Origin: an uncultured Syntrophaceae bacterium
Lineage (GTDB): Bacteria > Desulfobacterota > Syntrophia > Syntrophales > UBA2185
Direction: 5' to 3'
NCBI GenBank assembly: GCA_903893135.1
Contig: CAITLA010000011.1
Span: 1-33,499, forward strand
DNA: 33,499 bases
Shown: positions 24,902 to 33,499 of the stretch, piece after piece
Position numbering within the stretch: position 1 is the stretch's first letter
Layout: the number at the start of each line of letters is the position of its first letter
Program-made: the position numbers and the translations under genes
Notes under the pieces: model-generated
What the model saw: only the letters and a program-made list of their open reading frames with translations
Databases searched by the model: none
What the model was told of the DNA's origin: nothing

Positions 24902-25558
24902 TTAGAGTTTCTCGTTTATGAATTGCAACAGATGGACGCAGACTTCGCGATGGACAGATTCGATATCTTTTGAAGCATCGACGATTCGAAATCGGTCAGG
25001 TTCGTTTCCCGCAAGGGACAAATAACCCGCCCTCACTCTACTGTGAAACTCCAACGCCTCTCTTTCAAATCGATCTTCCGCTGGTATCCCCTTATTGCTG
25101 GATATTCTTTCCATGGCCCTTCTTAGACCCGTCTCAACCGGCAGATCAAAAAGAAGGGTGAAGTGCGGTTTCAGACCAGCCGAGGAAAAGTCATTAATGC
25201 GTCTGATAAAGTCGATATCTAAACCCCTGCCGAAACCCTGGTAGGCAATCGTTGCATCATAAAACCGGTCACACAAGACCACCCTTCCCTCCTTCATGGA
25301 GGGCCTAATCACCTCTCTGATATGTTGCGCCCTGGCCGCTGCGAAGAGAAGAAGTTCCGTCTCGGAGGACATGTTCACTGTATCACGCGGGACATTATGG
25401 AGGAGCATCTCTCTGATCTTTCTCCCGATGGATGTTCCTCCCGGCTCTTCTGTAATGATAAAAGGTATACGGTGCTCACTAAGATACCCCCCGGCGAGCT
25501 TAATCTGGGTTGATTTCCCGCAACCTTCGATGCCTTCAAAGGTAATAAATCGTTCCAT
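24902..25558 (-). CDS. tmk: Thymidylate kinase
   Basis: A 218-residue P-loop kinase that phosphorylates dTMP to dTDP in dTTP synthesis. FEGIEGCGKSTQIKLA is the Walker A loop, EEPGGTSIGRKIREMLL is the conserved segment after the second strand, and DRFYDATIAYQGFGRGLD is the DR(Y/F) motif binding dTMP. The lid region reads RAMERISSNKGIPAEDRFE. Length is normal. It is first in the tmk-holB-ricT-metG order. Confidence 0.96.
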   Translation of the reverse strand: MERFITFEGIEGCGKSTQIKLAGGYLSEHRIPFIITEEPGGTSIGRKIREMLLHNVPRDTVNMSSETELLLFAAARAQHIREVIRPSMKEGRVVLCDRFYDATIAYQGFGRGLDIDFIRRINDFSSAGLKPHFTLLFDLPVETGLRRAMERISSNKGIPAEDRFEREALEFHSRVRAGYLSLAGNEPDRFRIVDASKDIESVHREVCVHLLQFINEKL

Positions 25559-25661
25559 AGTGACACTCTCAACCGGAGAATTTTCAATGCAGAGATATGT
25601 ATTTTATGTCAATCCGAGGAGAAAAGCGACGGGAAATACTGCCGGCTATACATGGGTTGCA

Positions 25662-25688
25662 GGATTTCTCCTTTCGGTCGAAATGACA
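25662..25688. repeat. Dispersed palindromic intergenic repeat
   Basis: The 27 bases in the 240-base gap before tmk contain ATTTC-T-CC-TTTC-GG-TC-GAAAT followed by GACA. Its minus-strand form, beginning TGTCATTTCGACC, is a widespread intergenic repeat unit seen in many bacteria. It can form a small imperfect hairpin. Only one copy is visible in this window. The rest of 25559-25799 holds no recognisable gene; a TTGACA at about 25612-25607 on the minus strand may be part of a tmk promoter but its -10 is poor. Confidence 0.5.
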
Positions 25689-25799
25689 AGTGGAAGTCTT
25701 TCAATGGAAGGGCATCAGTAAAAACAGACGCGGGGAAAACACCCGACCTTGACCAATGCGGATGGCTTCCCCTTTTGATCTCCGATGCTGGGTTTGACT

Positions 25800-25991
<192 letters not shown>

Positions 25992-26040
25992 TTATTTTTT
26001 GCTCTACGGGCCTTTTAGATAAAGACCCGTACTGAAAAAT

Positions 26041-26265
26041 TTACGTCACGGAAACGACGTCTTTTACTCCAGGAACTTCCTTCTGCAAGTATTTCTGTAT
26101 CCCCATTTTCAGGGTCATTTGCGACATTGGACAGCCGCGGCAGGCTCCCAGAAGTTTCACCTTGACAATACCTTCATCATTTACATCAACAAGCTCAACG
26201 TCACCGCCGTCCGCCTGCAGATTTGGCCGGATACGCTCTATGGCACTGCGTACTTCTTCTTTCAT
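26041..26265 (-). CDS. NifU C-terminal-domain iron-sulfur scaffold (Nfu)
   Basis: A 74-residue Nfu-type protein. IRPNLQADGGDVELVDV and KVKLLGACRGCPMSQMTLK with the CxxC (CRGC) are the signature of the NifU C-terminal domain, which holds a [4Fe-4S] cluster between two subunits and hands it to apoproteins. ATG 26265 follows GGAGG by 7 bases; upstream in-frame codons would add an unlikely N-terminal extension. It precedes the ferredoxin gene. Confidence 0.93.
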   Translation of the reverse strand: MKEEVRSAIERIRPNLQADGGDVELVDVNDEGIVKVKLLGACRGCPMSQMTLKMGIQKYLQKEVPGVKDVVSVT

Positions 26266-26354
26266 TACATAACCTCCATTTATTAACACCATCAAGGGCA
26301 ACCGGTAGACGATCAAGAAAGTTTACCCCTGGTCTCTTTATAGGTGCCCTCGGA

Positions 26355-26945
26355 TTAATGGGGCATCTCTTTTATCATCCTTTTGACGAGGCTCTTTGCC
26401 ACATCAGAAAGGGCAGGTTTCATAAGTATGTAGGCCGCCACTTCATGATGCCCGGCAATCCACATTATTTTACCGGAAGCTGCATCGATCATTTTGACTC
26501 CCATGACTACTTTGCCTACCTTGTCATCGTTTTCCTTGGTGTAATTCCAGTAGTCAACGTTGACCAACAGGAAGGCATCGACTTTTATCATTTCACCGAG
26601 CTTTCGACTGAGATCAGGATCGGAATAGTTGACAGCTCTGAGTTTGGAGATATAATCGAGGAACACCTTCCGAAGCTCCTCGCTGGATTGCATCTGCTTA
26701 TTTATTACATCTGCAGCAACAACATCAGTAAACCACTTTGTATCAATGAGCACACCGGCGATGATCTGGTCAATTACTCCCCTTGCCTCTTCATATGTCC
26801 CCACATCAGCGGACAGCACACCGATTCTTTTGGGATGGAAATCCTTTGCTTCCGGGGCGACCTGGGAATAGCGGATTCCTCCGCAGCCGAATAGCACAAG
26901 CAGCAGAAGCATCGTTACAGGCAAAAGAAATGTCTTTCTCGTCAC
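26355..26945 (-). CDS. Putative lipoprotein (DUF799/GNA1162-like)
   Basis: A 196-residue secreted lipoprotein. The N-terminus is RKTFLLPVTMLLLLVLFGCG, a signal peptide ending in a lipobox with the cysteine at residue 21. The mature part is an alpha/beta protein (KRIGVLSADVGTYEEARGVI, VDAFLLVNVDYWNY, KMIDAASGKIMW) resembling lipoproteins of the DUF799/GNA1162 group, but the match is by pattern only. It probably sits at the outer membrane; no other envelope gene is next to it. It is 23 bases downstream of the ispH-ubiA fusion and starts with GTG behind AGGGGCGG. Confidence 0.7.
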   Translation of the reverse strand: MTRKTFLLPVTMLLLLVLFGCGGIRYSQVAPEAKDFHPKRIGVLSADVGTYEEARGVIDQIIAGVLIDTKWFTDVVAADVINKQMQSSEELRKVFLDYISKLRAVNYSDPDLSRKLGEMIKVDAFLLVNVDYWNYTKENDDKVGKVVMGVKMIDAASGKIMWIAGHHEVAAYILMKPALSDVAKSLVKRMIKEMPH

Positions 26946-26968
26946 AATAGCCGCCCCTGTGTTATTAT

Positions 26969-28714
26969 TCAGCCCAAATACCTCGTCAGGTGAAGCCAGA
27001 CCAGGGAACTTACACCAGCTATGATATAGCTGGTTTCAAGAATACCCTCCTGTACAACGCCGGAAAATGCCGCCCTTCTACCATAAAGTCTGAAATAAAT
27101 CCATACAAAAAATATGCATACCAGGAGTGCAAAGCTCAGCGAGGAAGTCCACCCCAATGTACAGGATACACTAAGTAAAATGACCAGCAAAACGAGTATT
27201 CCCTTCAACAGAATCTGGGTGGGTTTCTCGCCTATCAGTACAGGTATCGTCTCTCGTCCGATGAGCCTGTCGCTCTGGATGTCCAGGATATCGGACATGG
27301 CAGAACGTACAAAAACAATGCCGAAGGTAAAGAGGAAAGCCACAAGCATGCCGGCGGTAACGGAGATGCTAATTTCGAACTGCGGCAGCACTGCCACAAC
27401 AGCAGCCCAGGCCATGGCCATGAAAATGTTCTTGGAACCTGGCAGGTCTTTAAGACTCCTGAAACGCAGGTTCCCCGGCAGTATTTTCGTATTATAAAGC
27501 ACACCAAAAATGGAAATCAAGAAAAGTAATATAAAGGCATTCAAACCTGCAATGAAGGAAATTGCCAGGGCCAGAACCAGGGACACTATTGCCGCCGATA
27601 CATAAACCTTTTCATGTCTTAGATAAGATTCTTCCCTGAATGATCCTATGATGGTGCTCGCTTTTCTGTTGATGAGGCGGTTGAGTGTATGCATGGCATA
27701 TACATAAAGGGACGTTGTCAGAATATTCAATATATTCACAGGGAGCCTTTGCAAGAGCATGCTTGCAAAAGACAGACATCCTGCTCCAATAGCAGAATAG
27801 ATATCCGTTTTGACTACGAATACCCAGAACTTGAACAGCCTCTTGACCTGCTTCTGTTTCTCGTTCTGATGGCTTGTAACTGCGTCAAAAACCCGGTCAA
27901 TTATCCAGTTGGGCGTCGATGCTCCTGCAGAAATACCGATTTTTTCATACTGGTTTGAGGGAATGTCGTCTAATTCATATGCAGTCTCGATGTGAAACGT
28001 GGTCTTGCACTCACGCTGTGAAATCCTGACCAGCCGTTTGGTGTTCGCACTGTTCCTGCCGCCGACAATAAATACGGCATCCATTTCTGCGGCCAGAGCC
28101 TTGACCTCCGACTGCCTTTTTTCCGTGGAATCACAAATAGTATCGAAAATCACAGCGTCAGGAAACCTTGTCTTGATCCTCTCCACAATGTCAATAAACT
28201 CGTCCGTACTCTGCGTCGTCTGAGCAACTACACACACCTTATCCAGGGGCGGGAGATTCTCAACCTCTTCCGCGCTGCCGATGACGAGGCCTTTGCCGTA
28301 GGCATACCCCAGAAGACCATTGACCTCCGGATGCTCCCGGTCACCGACGATCAGAACCGTATAGTTCGATGATGCGTGTTTCTTAATGATGGCCTGGACA
28401 TGAGCCACTTTAGGACAGGTGGCATCAACGATCTTGATGCCTCTCTCCCTGATCTTATTCCTCTCCTCCGGGGATATGCCGTGAGCTCTGATTATGATCG
28501 TGGAGTCTTTACCGGATGCATCAATTTCGTCGATATGATTTACCGGAATAATCCCCCTCGTCCTCAGGAGTTCAACAGTCTGGGGATTGTGAATCAGTGG
28601 GCCATACGTATAGACATCTTCTTTTCCTTTGCGCTGGGCGATATCAAGAACGAGATCGACGGCCCTTCTCACGCCCATACAAAATCCCGCTGTCTTAGCA
28701 AGTCTAACACCCAT
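26969..28714 (-). CDS. ispH: Fusion of IspH (HMBPP reductase) with a UbiA-like membrane domain
   Basis: About 581 residues. Residues 1-285 are IspH, the [4Fe-4S] enzyme that converts HMBPP to IPP and DMAPP in the last MEP step: AKTAGFCMGVRRAVD (C12), AHGISPEERN, DATCPKVAHV (C100), GDREHPEVNG, AQTTQSTDEF, DTICDST (C194), GGRNSANTKRL and GISAGASTPNWIID are all intact. After a short linker, residues 290-581 are eight or so hydrophobic helices with UbiA-like features: YNTKILPGNL, and SDILDIQSDRLIGRETIPVL, which equals the second aspartate motif (D475, D478, D482). The first motif, normally NxxxDxxxD, reads NRLINRKAS. ATG 28714 follows AGGA; upstream in-frame residues look non-family. It lies between tlyA and the lipoprotein gene. 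Confidence 0.92.
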   Translation of the reverse strand: MGVRLAKTAGFCMGVRRAVDLVLDIAQRKGKEDVYTYGPLIHNPQTVELLRTRGIIPVNHIDEIDASGKDSTIIIRAHGISPEERNKIRERGIKIVDATCPKVAHVQAIIKKHASSNYTVLIVGDREHPEVNGLLGYAYGKGLVIGSAEEVENLPPLDKVCVVAQTTQSTDEFIDIVERIKTRFPDAVIFDTICDSTEKRQSEVKALAAEMDAVFIVGGRNSANTKRLVRISQRECKTTFHIETAYELDDIPSNQYEKIGISAGASTPNWIIDRVFDAVTSHQNEKQKQVKRLFKFWVFVVKTDIYSAIGAGCLSFASMLLQRLPVNILNILTTSLYVYAMHTLNRLINRKASTIIGSFREESYLRHEKVYVSAAIVSLVLALAISFIAGLNAFILLFLISIFGVLYNTKILPGNLRFRSLKDLPGSKNIFMAMAWAAVVAVLPQFEISISVTAGMLVAFLFTFGIVFVRSAMSDILDIQSDRLIGRETIPVLIGEKPTQILLKGILVLLVILLSVSCTLGWTSSLSFALLVCIFFVWIYFRLYGRRAAFSGVVQEGILETSYIIAGVSSLVWLHLTRYLG

Positions 28715-28833
28715 ATGTTTCCTAAGACCTTTACTTTTAGCTCGATGGCAAATATTTTCGGAGAGAAAAACAGGGCGCTGTCTCAAGATTGATCAGCGCA
28801 ATATTTGCCGTTCAATGTCATTTCGGCCGATAA

Positions 28834-29586
28834 CTACGTCCAAGTTTTCAGATAAATAAAAAACTCCCTGTTACCTTTGGGCCCTATGAGAGGGGATTCG
28901 CAGATGCCCATAACTGACAGCCCTAATCCTGCGCAGAATTTCTTTATTCCCTCTATTACCCTTTCATGCACCTCAGGATTTCTTATGACGCCGTGTTTTT
29001 CCACCTCATCGCGCCCTGCCTCAAACTGAGGTTTAATAAGGGCAAGCATGATTGCATCATTCTTTTTCACCAGCCTGAGCACGGCAGGGATGACAAGTCT
29101 GAGCGAAATAAAGGACGCATCTATCGTGGCCATATCAATGGTGTCCTTTATCAGCGAATCTTCGAAGTATCTGATGTTCGTCCTTTCGAGCGTTACTACC
29201 CGTTCATCCGTCCTTAACTTCCACGCCAACTGGCCGTAACCGACATCAATGGCATAGACCTTTCGCGCCCCTTCCTGAAGAAGGCAGTCGGTAAATCCGC
29301 CGGTGGAAGCACCTACATCAAAGGCAACGAGGTCTCTCACATTGATATCGAACGCCGTAAGAGCGCCTTTTAATTTCAATCCCCCCCTGCTGACGTATGG
29401 ATTATCTTCTCCTTCTATCCTGATTTCTGCATCCGGGGAAACGAGTGTACCTGCCTTGTCCATCTTCGTTTCTCCCACAAGCACGGCGCCTGACATAATC
29501 AGCGCCCTGGCTCTTTCGCGGGTCTGGCATGTGCCTCTATCCACCAGCAGCAGGTCCAATCTGATTTTTTTGATTTTCTTGTTCAT
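28834..29586 (-). CDS. tlyA: TlyA-family rRNA 2'-O-methyltransferase
   Basis: A 250-residue protein. Residues 1-65 form an S4 RNA-binding domain (IRLDLLLVDRGTCQTRERARALIMSG), followed by a Rossmann methyltransferase domain: VSRGGLKLKGAL, AFDVGASTGGFTDCLLQEGA (SAM site), YAIDVGYGQLAW, TIDASFISLRL and IKPQFEAG. TlyA methylates ribose 2'-OH of 16S and 23S rRNA; the haemolysin label is historical. It is 12 bases downstream of dxs and part of xseA-xseB-ispA-dxs-tlyA. Confidence 0.93.
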   Translation of the reverse strand: MNKKIKKIRLDLLLVDRGTCQTRERARALIMSGAVLVGETKMDKAGTLVSPDAEIRIEGEDNPYVSRGGLKLKGALTAFDINVRDLVAFDVGASTGGFTDCLLQEGARKVYAIDVGYGQLAWKLRTDERVVTLERTNIRYFEDSLIKDTIDMATIDASFISLRLVIPAVLRLVKKNDAIMLALIKPQFEAGRDEVEKHGVIRNPEVHERVIEGIKKFCAGLGLSVMGICESPLIGPKGNREFFIYLKTWT

Positions 29587-29598
29587 GCGATGAAAAGT

Positions 29599-31497
29599 TT
29601 ACGGCTCCATCACAGACCGCGCCGCTCCCATGATGCCCTCCTCGTCAATGCCGTACATCCTTCTCAATTCCTTCTGCGAGGCATGTTCGACAAATTTATC
29701 CTTGATGCCGAGCCTCTTTACTATGACATCATGAATACCTTTTTCTTCAAACAATTCCAGTACGGCGCTTCCGAACCCGCCCATGAGGACATTTTCTTCG
29801 ACAGTGATTATACTCTTTATGGACTTAGCGGTATCACAAAGCAGCCCTTCATCAAGGGGCTTGACGAAACGGGCATTGATTACCATCGCATTGATTCCTT
29901 CCGCCTTCAGTTTCGCTGCGGCAGCAATGGCAGGATAAACAGTAGAGCCAATGGCTACAATGGCAAGATTCGCGTTTTCGGCGTCATAGACAATTTCGCC
30001 TTTTCCAACTGCAAGAGACACGGGAATATCATCAATTGGCACACCAGCGCCCCTGCCACGAGGATATCTTATTGAAACAGGCCCCCCGCACTCAACTGCT
30101 GTTTTAAGCATGTGCTGGAGTTCATTTTCGTCCTTGGGCGCCATCACGATTATATTCGGAATGGAACGGAGATAGGAAAAATCAAAGAGTCCGTGGTGAG
30201 TCGGTCCATCGGCTCCCACGAAGCCTCCCCGATCAAGAGCGAGCACCACCGGCAGTTTCTGGAGACAGACGTCGTGGAGAATCTGATCATAGGCCCTTTG
30301 CAAGAATGTCGAATATATCGCCACTACCGGAATCAGGGCTTCCGTGGCGAGTCCGGCGGCAAAGGTCACACCGTGCTGTTCAGCCATGCCCACATCATAG
30401 AAACGCCCCGGATATTCCCTGGCAAACTCATCGAGGCCCGTGCCTTCACTCATGGCGGCTGTCACGGCAACAATCCGGGGATTGTCGCGTGCCAGTTTTA
30501 TAATCGTCCTGCCAAATATTTTTGTGTAAGACAAAGGCGCAGCGTCTTCGTCAACAGGCTCGCCTGTATCGATCTTAAATGGAGCAATGCCGTGGAACTT
30601 TGCCGGATCATCTTCGGCGAATTTATAGCCCTGTCCTTTTTTTGTAATGACGTGCACAAGGACGGGACCCGGGAGTTCTCTCACGTTTTTCAGGTTCTTG
30701 ATGAGATTATCCAGGCGATGACCTTCCAGGGGCCCTACATAGGTGAACCCCAGTTCCTCAAACAAGATACCGGGAACAACCAGACCTTTCAGGGATTCCT
30801 CCAACTGTTTTGTAAACTTCACCATCTGTTCCCCGATGGAGGGAATAGACTTCAGGAAGTTCTTAAGCTCTGTCTTGAATCTTGTGACGGTGTGACCCGT
30901 CATGATGCGATTAAGATAGGAGGACATGGCCCCCACATTGGGTGAGATGCACAGCTCATTGTCATTTAATATGATTATGAGATTCTTGTTGCGGTCTCCC
31001 GCCCAATTCAGGGCTTCAAAGGCCATCCCCGCTGATATGGAACCGTCGCCGATGACGGCAACGATTTTAAAGTCTCCCCCGTTGAGGCACCTTGCTTCGG
31101 CCATACCTATCGCGGCAGATATGGACGTGCTGCTGTGTCCCGTGTTGAAGACATCGTACAGACTCTCCTCTCTCCTGGGGAAACCGCTTATTCCACCCTT
31201 TGTCCTTAAGGTGTGGAACAGGTTCTTGCGACCTGTGATGATCTTATGGGCATAGGCCTGATGTCCCACATCCCAGATGACTTTATCCCTGGGTGTATTA
31301 AATACGTAGTGAATAGCAAGCGTCAATTCAACCGTCCCCAGAGATGAAGCAAGATGGCCGCCATTTCTGGAGACGATGTCGATAATCTTTTCCCTTATCT
31401 CTCCGGCAAGTCTGTTCAACTGGGCAAGATCGAGCCTCCTGATATCTTCAGGAAAATTGACTGCAGAAAGGATGCTGCTCTTGTCTTCTCCACTCAT
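29599..31497 (-). CDS. dxs: 1-deoxy-D-xylulose-5-phosphate synthase
   Basis: A 632-residue thiamine diphosphate enzyme joining pyruvate and glyceraldehyde 3-phosphate, the first MEP pathway step. Key segments are NGGHLASSLGTVELTLAIHY with the substrate-contacting histidines, DVGHQAYAHKIITGR, the GDGSISAGMAFEALN cofactor motif, MAEQHGVTFAAGLA with the cofactor-activating glutamate, and DRGGFVGADGPTHHG. Length is typical. AAAGGA sits before the ATG. It is 10 bases from ispA and 12 from tlyA. Confidence 0.97.
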   Translation of the reverse strand: MSGEDKSSILSAVNFPEDIRRLDLAQLNRLAGEIREKIIDIVSRNGGHLASSLGTVELTLAIHYVFNTPRDKVIWDVGHQAYAHKIITGRKNLFHTLRTKGGISGFPRREESLYDVFNTGHSSTSISAAIGMAEARCLNGGDFKIVAVIGDGSISAGMAFEALNWAGDRNKNLIIILNDNELCISPNVGAMSSYLNRIMTGHTVTRFKTELKNFLKSIPSIGEQMVKFTKQLEESLKGLVVPGILFEELGFTYVGPLEGHRLDNLIKNLKNVRELPGPVLVHVITKKGQGYKFAEDDPAKFHGIAPFKIDTGEPVDEDAAPLSYTKIFGRTIIKLARDNPRIVAVTAAMSEGTGLDEFAREYPGRFYDVGMAEQHGVTFAAGLATEALIPVVAIYSTFLQRAYDQILHDVCLQKLPVVLALDRGGFVGADGPTHHGLFDFSYLRSIPNIIVMAPKDENELQHMLKTAVECGGPVSIRYPRGRGAGVPIDDIPVSLAVGKGEIVYDAENANLAIVAIGSTVYPAIAAAAKLKAEGINAMVINARFVKPLDEGLLCDTAKSIKSIITVEENVLMGGFGSAVLELFEEKGIHDVIVKRLGIKDKFVEHASQKELRRMYGIDEEGIMGAARSVMEP

Positions 31498-31507
31498 TAT
31501 TTTTCCT

Positions 31508-32416
31508 TTACGCTTTTCGCTCTATGATATACGCGGCAATCATCCTTAATGGTTCTGCCCTGTGATCAAAGTTCTTTATCGCCGAGAGTGCACCTTCTAC
31601 AAGATCTCCCGCCTTTTTCCGGGACGCATCCATACCCACGAGGGCAGGGTAAGTTACCTTGCCCCGTTTGGTGTCGCTTCCCGTACCTTTTCCCATTAAT
31701 TTTTGGTCCCCCTCGACGTTAAGGATATCGTCGGCTATCTGAAATGCAAGGCCTACATGCCGCCCGTATGATGTAAGGGCGTTGAGCTCAACTTCACCGG
31801 CATTTGCCAGTACGGCCCCTGCCTTCACAGCGGCAGTAATCATTGCTCCCGTTTTACGTGTGTGGATAAAGTTCAGGACTTCGGTGTCAACCGCTTCTCC
31901 CTCCGACTGGACATCAACTACCTGACCTCCTACCATGCCGAAGTATCCTGCCGCCGCGGCAATGTCGTGGATCACGGAAATCAATTTTTCCGGCGCGATC
32001 TTTTCCGTCAGGCCTCTGTCCGACATCAGATGAAAAGCCTTCGTCAAGAGGGCGTCGCCGGCGAGAATGGCCATATTTTCACCGAAAACCTTGTGGCTTG
32101 TAAGTCTTCCCCTCCTGTAGTCATCGTCGTCCATGGCGGGAAGGTCGTCATGGATAAGAGAATATGTATGGATAAGCTCCAAAGCGCAGGCCACCGGAAG
32201 AATCGATTCGATATTGCCGCCCACTGCCTCCGCCGAGGCCAGGCATAAGATAGGCCTGATTCTTTTCCCGCCTGCAAACAGGCTGTACCGAAGGGCTTTG
32301 AAAATTACAGGTGGATAGTTGTCCTCTCCGGGTATGTATCTCTCAAGGGCCTCATCGATTATCTTCTTCCTGGTATCCAAATATGTGCCGAGTGGCACAT
32401 TAAGATTCGGACTCAT
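31508..32416 (-). CDS. ispA: Farnesyl/geranylgeranyl diphosphate synthase type
   Basis: A 302-residue short-chain prenyl transferase. The first aspartate motif is LIHDDLPAMDDDDYRRG (DDxxxxD, typical of bacterial farnesyl-type enzymes) and the second is FQIADDILNVEGD; FAGGKRIRPILCL binds IPP. It makes C15 (or C20) diphosphate from IPP and DMAPP for undecaprenol, quinone and hopanoid-type products. It overlaps xseB by 17 bases, so translation is probably coupled. The longer-chain enzyme is at 17604-18578. Confidence 0.95.
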   Translation of the reverse strand: MSPNLNVPLGTYLDTRKKIIDEALERYIPGEDNYPPVIFKALRYSLFAGGKRIRPILCLASAEAVGGNIESILPVACALELIHTYSLIHDDLPAMDDDDYRRGRLTSHKVFGENMAILAGDALLTKAFHLMSDRGLTEKIAPEKLISVIHDIAAAAGYFGMVGGQVVDVQSEGEAVDTEVLNFIHTRKTGAMITAAVKAGAVLANAGEVELNALTSYGRHVGLAFQIADDILNVEGDQKLMGKGTGSDTKRGKVTYPALVGMDASRKKAGDLVEGALSAIKNFDHRAEPLRMIAAYIIERKA

Positions 32417-32639
32417 TCTCTTTCACCATAAACGGCCTGATGACCAGCTCCTCTTCCTGCTTAAGCAATATTTCCACCCGTCGTTCCGCCTCGTCCAGCT
32501 TCCGGGAACATAGACGGGCAAGCTTAATTCCCTCTTCAAAAGCCTTGAGGGATTCTTCCAGGGTCATGTCACCTGCCTCCATTCTCTTTACTGTGTCTTC
32601 CAATCGCCCCAGCGCTTCTTCGAATTTTTCCTTTGCCAT
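32400..32639 (-). CDS. xseB: Exodeoxyribonuclease VII small subunit
   Basis: A 79-residue helical protein. FEEALGRLEDTVKRMEAGDM, LEESLKAFEEGIKLAR and CSRKLDEAERRVEILL follow the two-helix pattern of XseB, several copies of which surround XseA in exonuclease VII. ATG 32639 has AGGAG 7 bases before it, better than an upstream start. It lies 4 bases after the xseA stop codon and overlaps ispA. Confidence 0.95.
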   Translation of the reverse strand: MAKEKFEEALGRLEDTVKRMEAGDMTLEESLKAFEEGIKLARLCSRKLDEAERRVEILLKQEEELVIRPFMVKENESES

Positions 32640-32643
32640 GTTC

Positions 32644-33499
32644 TTACTCCTCTTTGACATCCGTTACTTTCGCCTGAAAGCTACCCGACGAAACCTTGAC
32701 GTCCACGGTGCTCCCCACTGCTACCGATGCCGCCTCCTTCACGATAAAACCTTCAGGAAGCTTTTTCACAATACTGTAGCCCCTTCCCAGGACAGCGAGA
32801 GGGCTTAAAGTGTCCAGCACAGCGAGGTTTGTTCCCACCTGCGCCTTGAGGCGCTCCGCCACATCATGCCACCCGGCTATCACATTCTTTCTGAAATTTT
32901 CAAGGATAAACCTATGATCCCGGATCTTCAAAAGGGGATTTGCATGGCCAAGGCGAAGTTCAAGATTAAGCAGTTTAGGCCTCTCCCCGGCCCGCTTGCG
33001 GTCAAGGCTCTTTTTAAGCCTTTCCAGACGGTCATCAACGAGCATGCGAAGATCATTAATCCTTCTCTTAGGATCTTTCAGCCGCCCTCGCAGCAGAATC
33101 ACCTGTTCGCCAATCCTGACTGTCAGGCGACGCTCGTGATTGATCAGTCTCGCATGCAGTGCCTCGATTGACCTAATAAGTTCCCTTCTCACAGGAACAA
33201 CCAGTTCCGCCGCCGCCGAAGGAGTTGGGGCTCTGAGATCCGCCACAAAATCAGCGATAGTAAAATCAATCTCATGCCCGACAGCGGAGATTATGGGAAT
33301 CCGGGAACGATAGATCTCTCTTGCCACCGCCTCATCATTGAAAGGCGCCAGGTCCTCGAGTGATCCCCCTCCCCTCGCTATGATAATGACATCAATATTT
33401 CCCACCGCTTGCATATCGGTGATGGCCCTTATGATTTCCGGGGGCGCCTCCATGCCCTGCACCCTTACGGGAACAACAAGAATATCCACTGAAGGAAAC
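32644..33499 (-). CDS. xseA: Exodeoxyribonuclease VII large subunit, 5' end outside window
   Basis: The C-terminal 284 or so residues of XseA; the frame is open through the right edge, and the N-terminal OB-fold is missing from the window. LVVPVRVQGMEAPPEIIRAI, IIARGGGSLEDLAPFNDEAVAREIY and SAVGHEIDFTIADFVADLRAPTPSAAAEL are the catalytic-domain blocks; the long coiled helices and the LSPLAVLGRGYSIV end follow. With XseB it forms exonuclease VII, which cuts single-stranded DNA from both ends to oligonucleotides. It heads the xseA-xseB-ispA-dxs-tlyA order. Confidence 0.95.
   Translation of the reverse strand, partial: FPSVDILVVPVRVQGMEAPPEIIRAITDMQAVGNIDVIIIARGGGSLEDLAPFNDEAVAREIYRSRIPIISAVGHEIDFTIADFVADLRAPTPSAAAELVVPVRRELIRSIEALHARLINHERRLTVRIGEQVILLRGRLKDPKRRINDLRMLVDDRLERLKKSLDRKRAGERPKLLNLELRLGHANPLLKIRDHRFILENFRKNVIAGWHDVAERLKAQVGTNLAVLDTLSPLAVLGRGYSIVKKLPEGFIVKEAASVAVGSTVDVKVSSGSFQAKVTDVKEE

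Overview
The window looks like chromosomal DNA from an anaerobic Deltaproteobacterium-type organism (Desulfobacterota, possibly a syntroph or sulfate-reducer relative). This is inferred from a flavoredoxin-like protein, a small 2[4Fe-4S] ferredoxin, a DUF362 protein with a ferredoxin tail, a glutaconate-type CoA-transferase, the order tmk-holB-ricT-metG-DUF1385, and xseA-xseB-ispA-dxs-tlyA-ispH in one transcription direction. No rRNA, tRNA, CRISPR array or transposase was seen. xseA runs off the right edge, and the tail of a DUF255/YyaL-type gene runs in from the left edge.

Layout. 1-1628 (+): end of a thioredoxin-like DUF255 protein, RidA, and a YihY/BrkB membrane protein. 1847-3764 (+): an A/T-richer gene for a large protein with a PDDEXK-like nuclease signature, broken by a 7-bp tandem duplication. 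3876-5051 (+): a conserved alpha/alpha-toroid-like protein. 5066-8766 (-): a HIT protein, a dynamin-like GTPase, a metallo-beta-lactamase-fold hydrolase and an unknown protein. A well-formed fluoride riboswitch lies directly upstream of the dynamin-like gene. 9059-11148 (-): gctB, gctA and a small cysteine-rich ORF. 11706-13079 (+): a TIGR04282/TIGR04283 glycosyltransferase pair. 13119-15790 (-): flavoredoxin, DUF362-ferredoxin, a pirin remnant, an ABM-type monooxygenase and a small membrane protein resembling a K+ channel pore module. 16017-17591 (+): NAD(P)HX repair enzyme. 17604-18866 (-): long-chain polyprenyl diphosphate synthase behind a shortened LUD-domain gene. 19066-19866 (+): solitary CheR-like methyltransferase.

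20029-33499 (-) is mostly housekeeping: DUF1385, metG, ricT (apparently starting at CTG), holB, tmk, ferredoxin, nfu, a lipoprotein, an ispH-ubiA fusion, tlyA, dxs, ispA, xseB and xseA. Isoprenoid synthesis is the unifying theme: Dxs opens the MEP pathway, IspH closes it, IspA and the second synthase elongate prenyl chains, and the UbiA-like half of the IspH fusion is a candidate prenyl-handling membrane enzyme.

The most notable observation is the fluoride riboswitch in the leader of a dynamin-like GTPase gene. Its terminator hairpin overlaps both the aptamer and the Shine-Dalgarno sequence, which suggests fluoride-induced expression of a membrane-remodelling GTPase instead of a fluoride exporter. 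Other points are three genes caught in different states of decay (7-bp duplication, out-of-frame internal deletion, in-frame internal deletion), the IspH-UbiA fusion with a damaged first prenyltransferase motif, and the CTG start of ricT.
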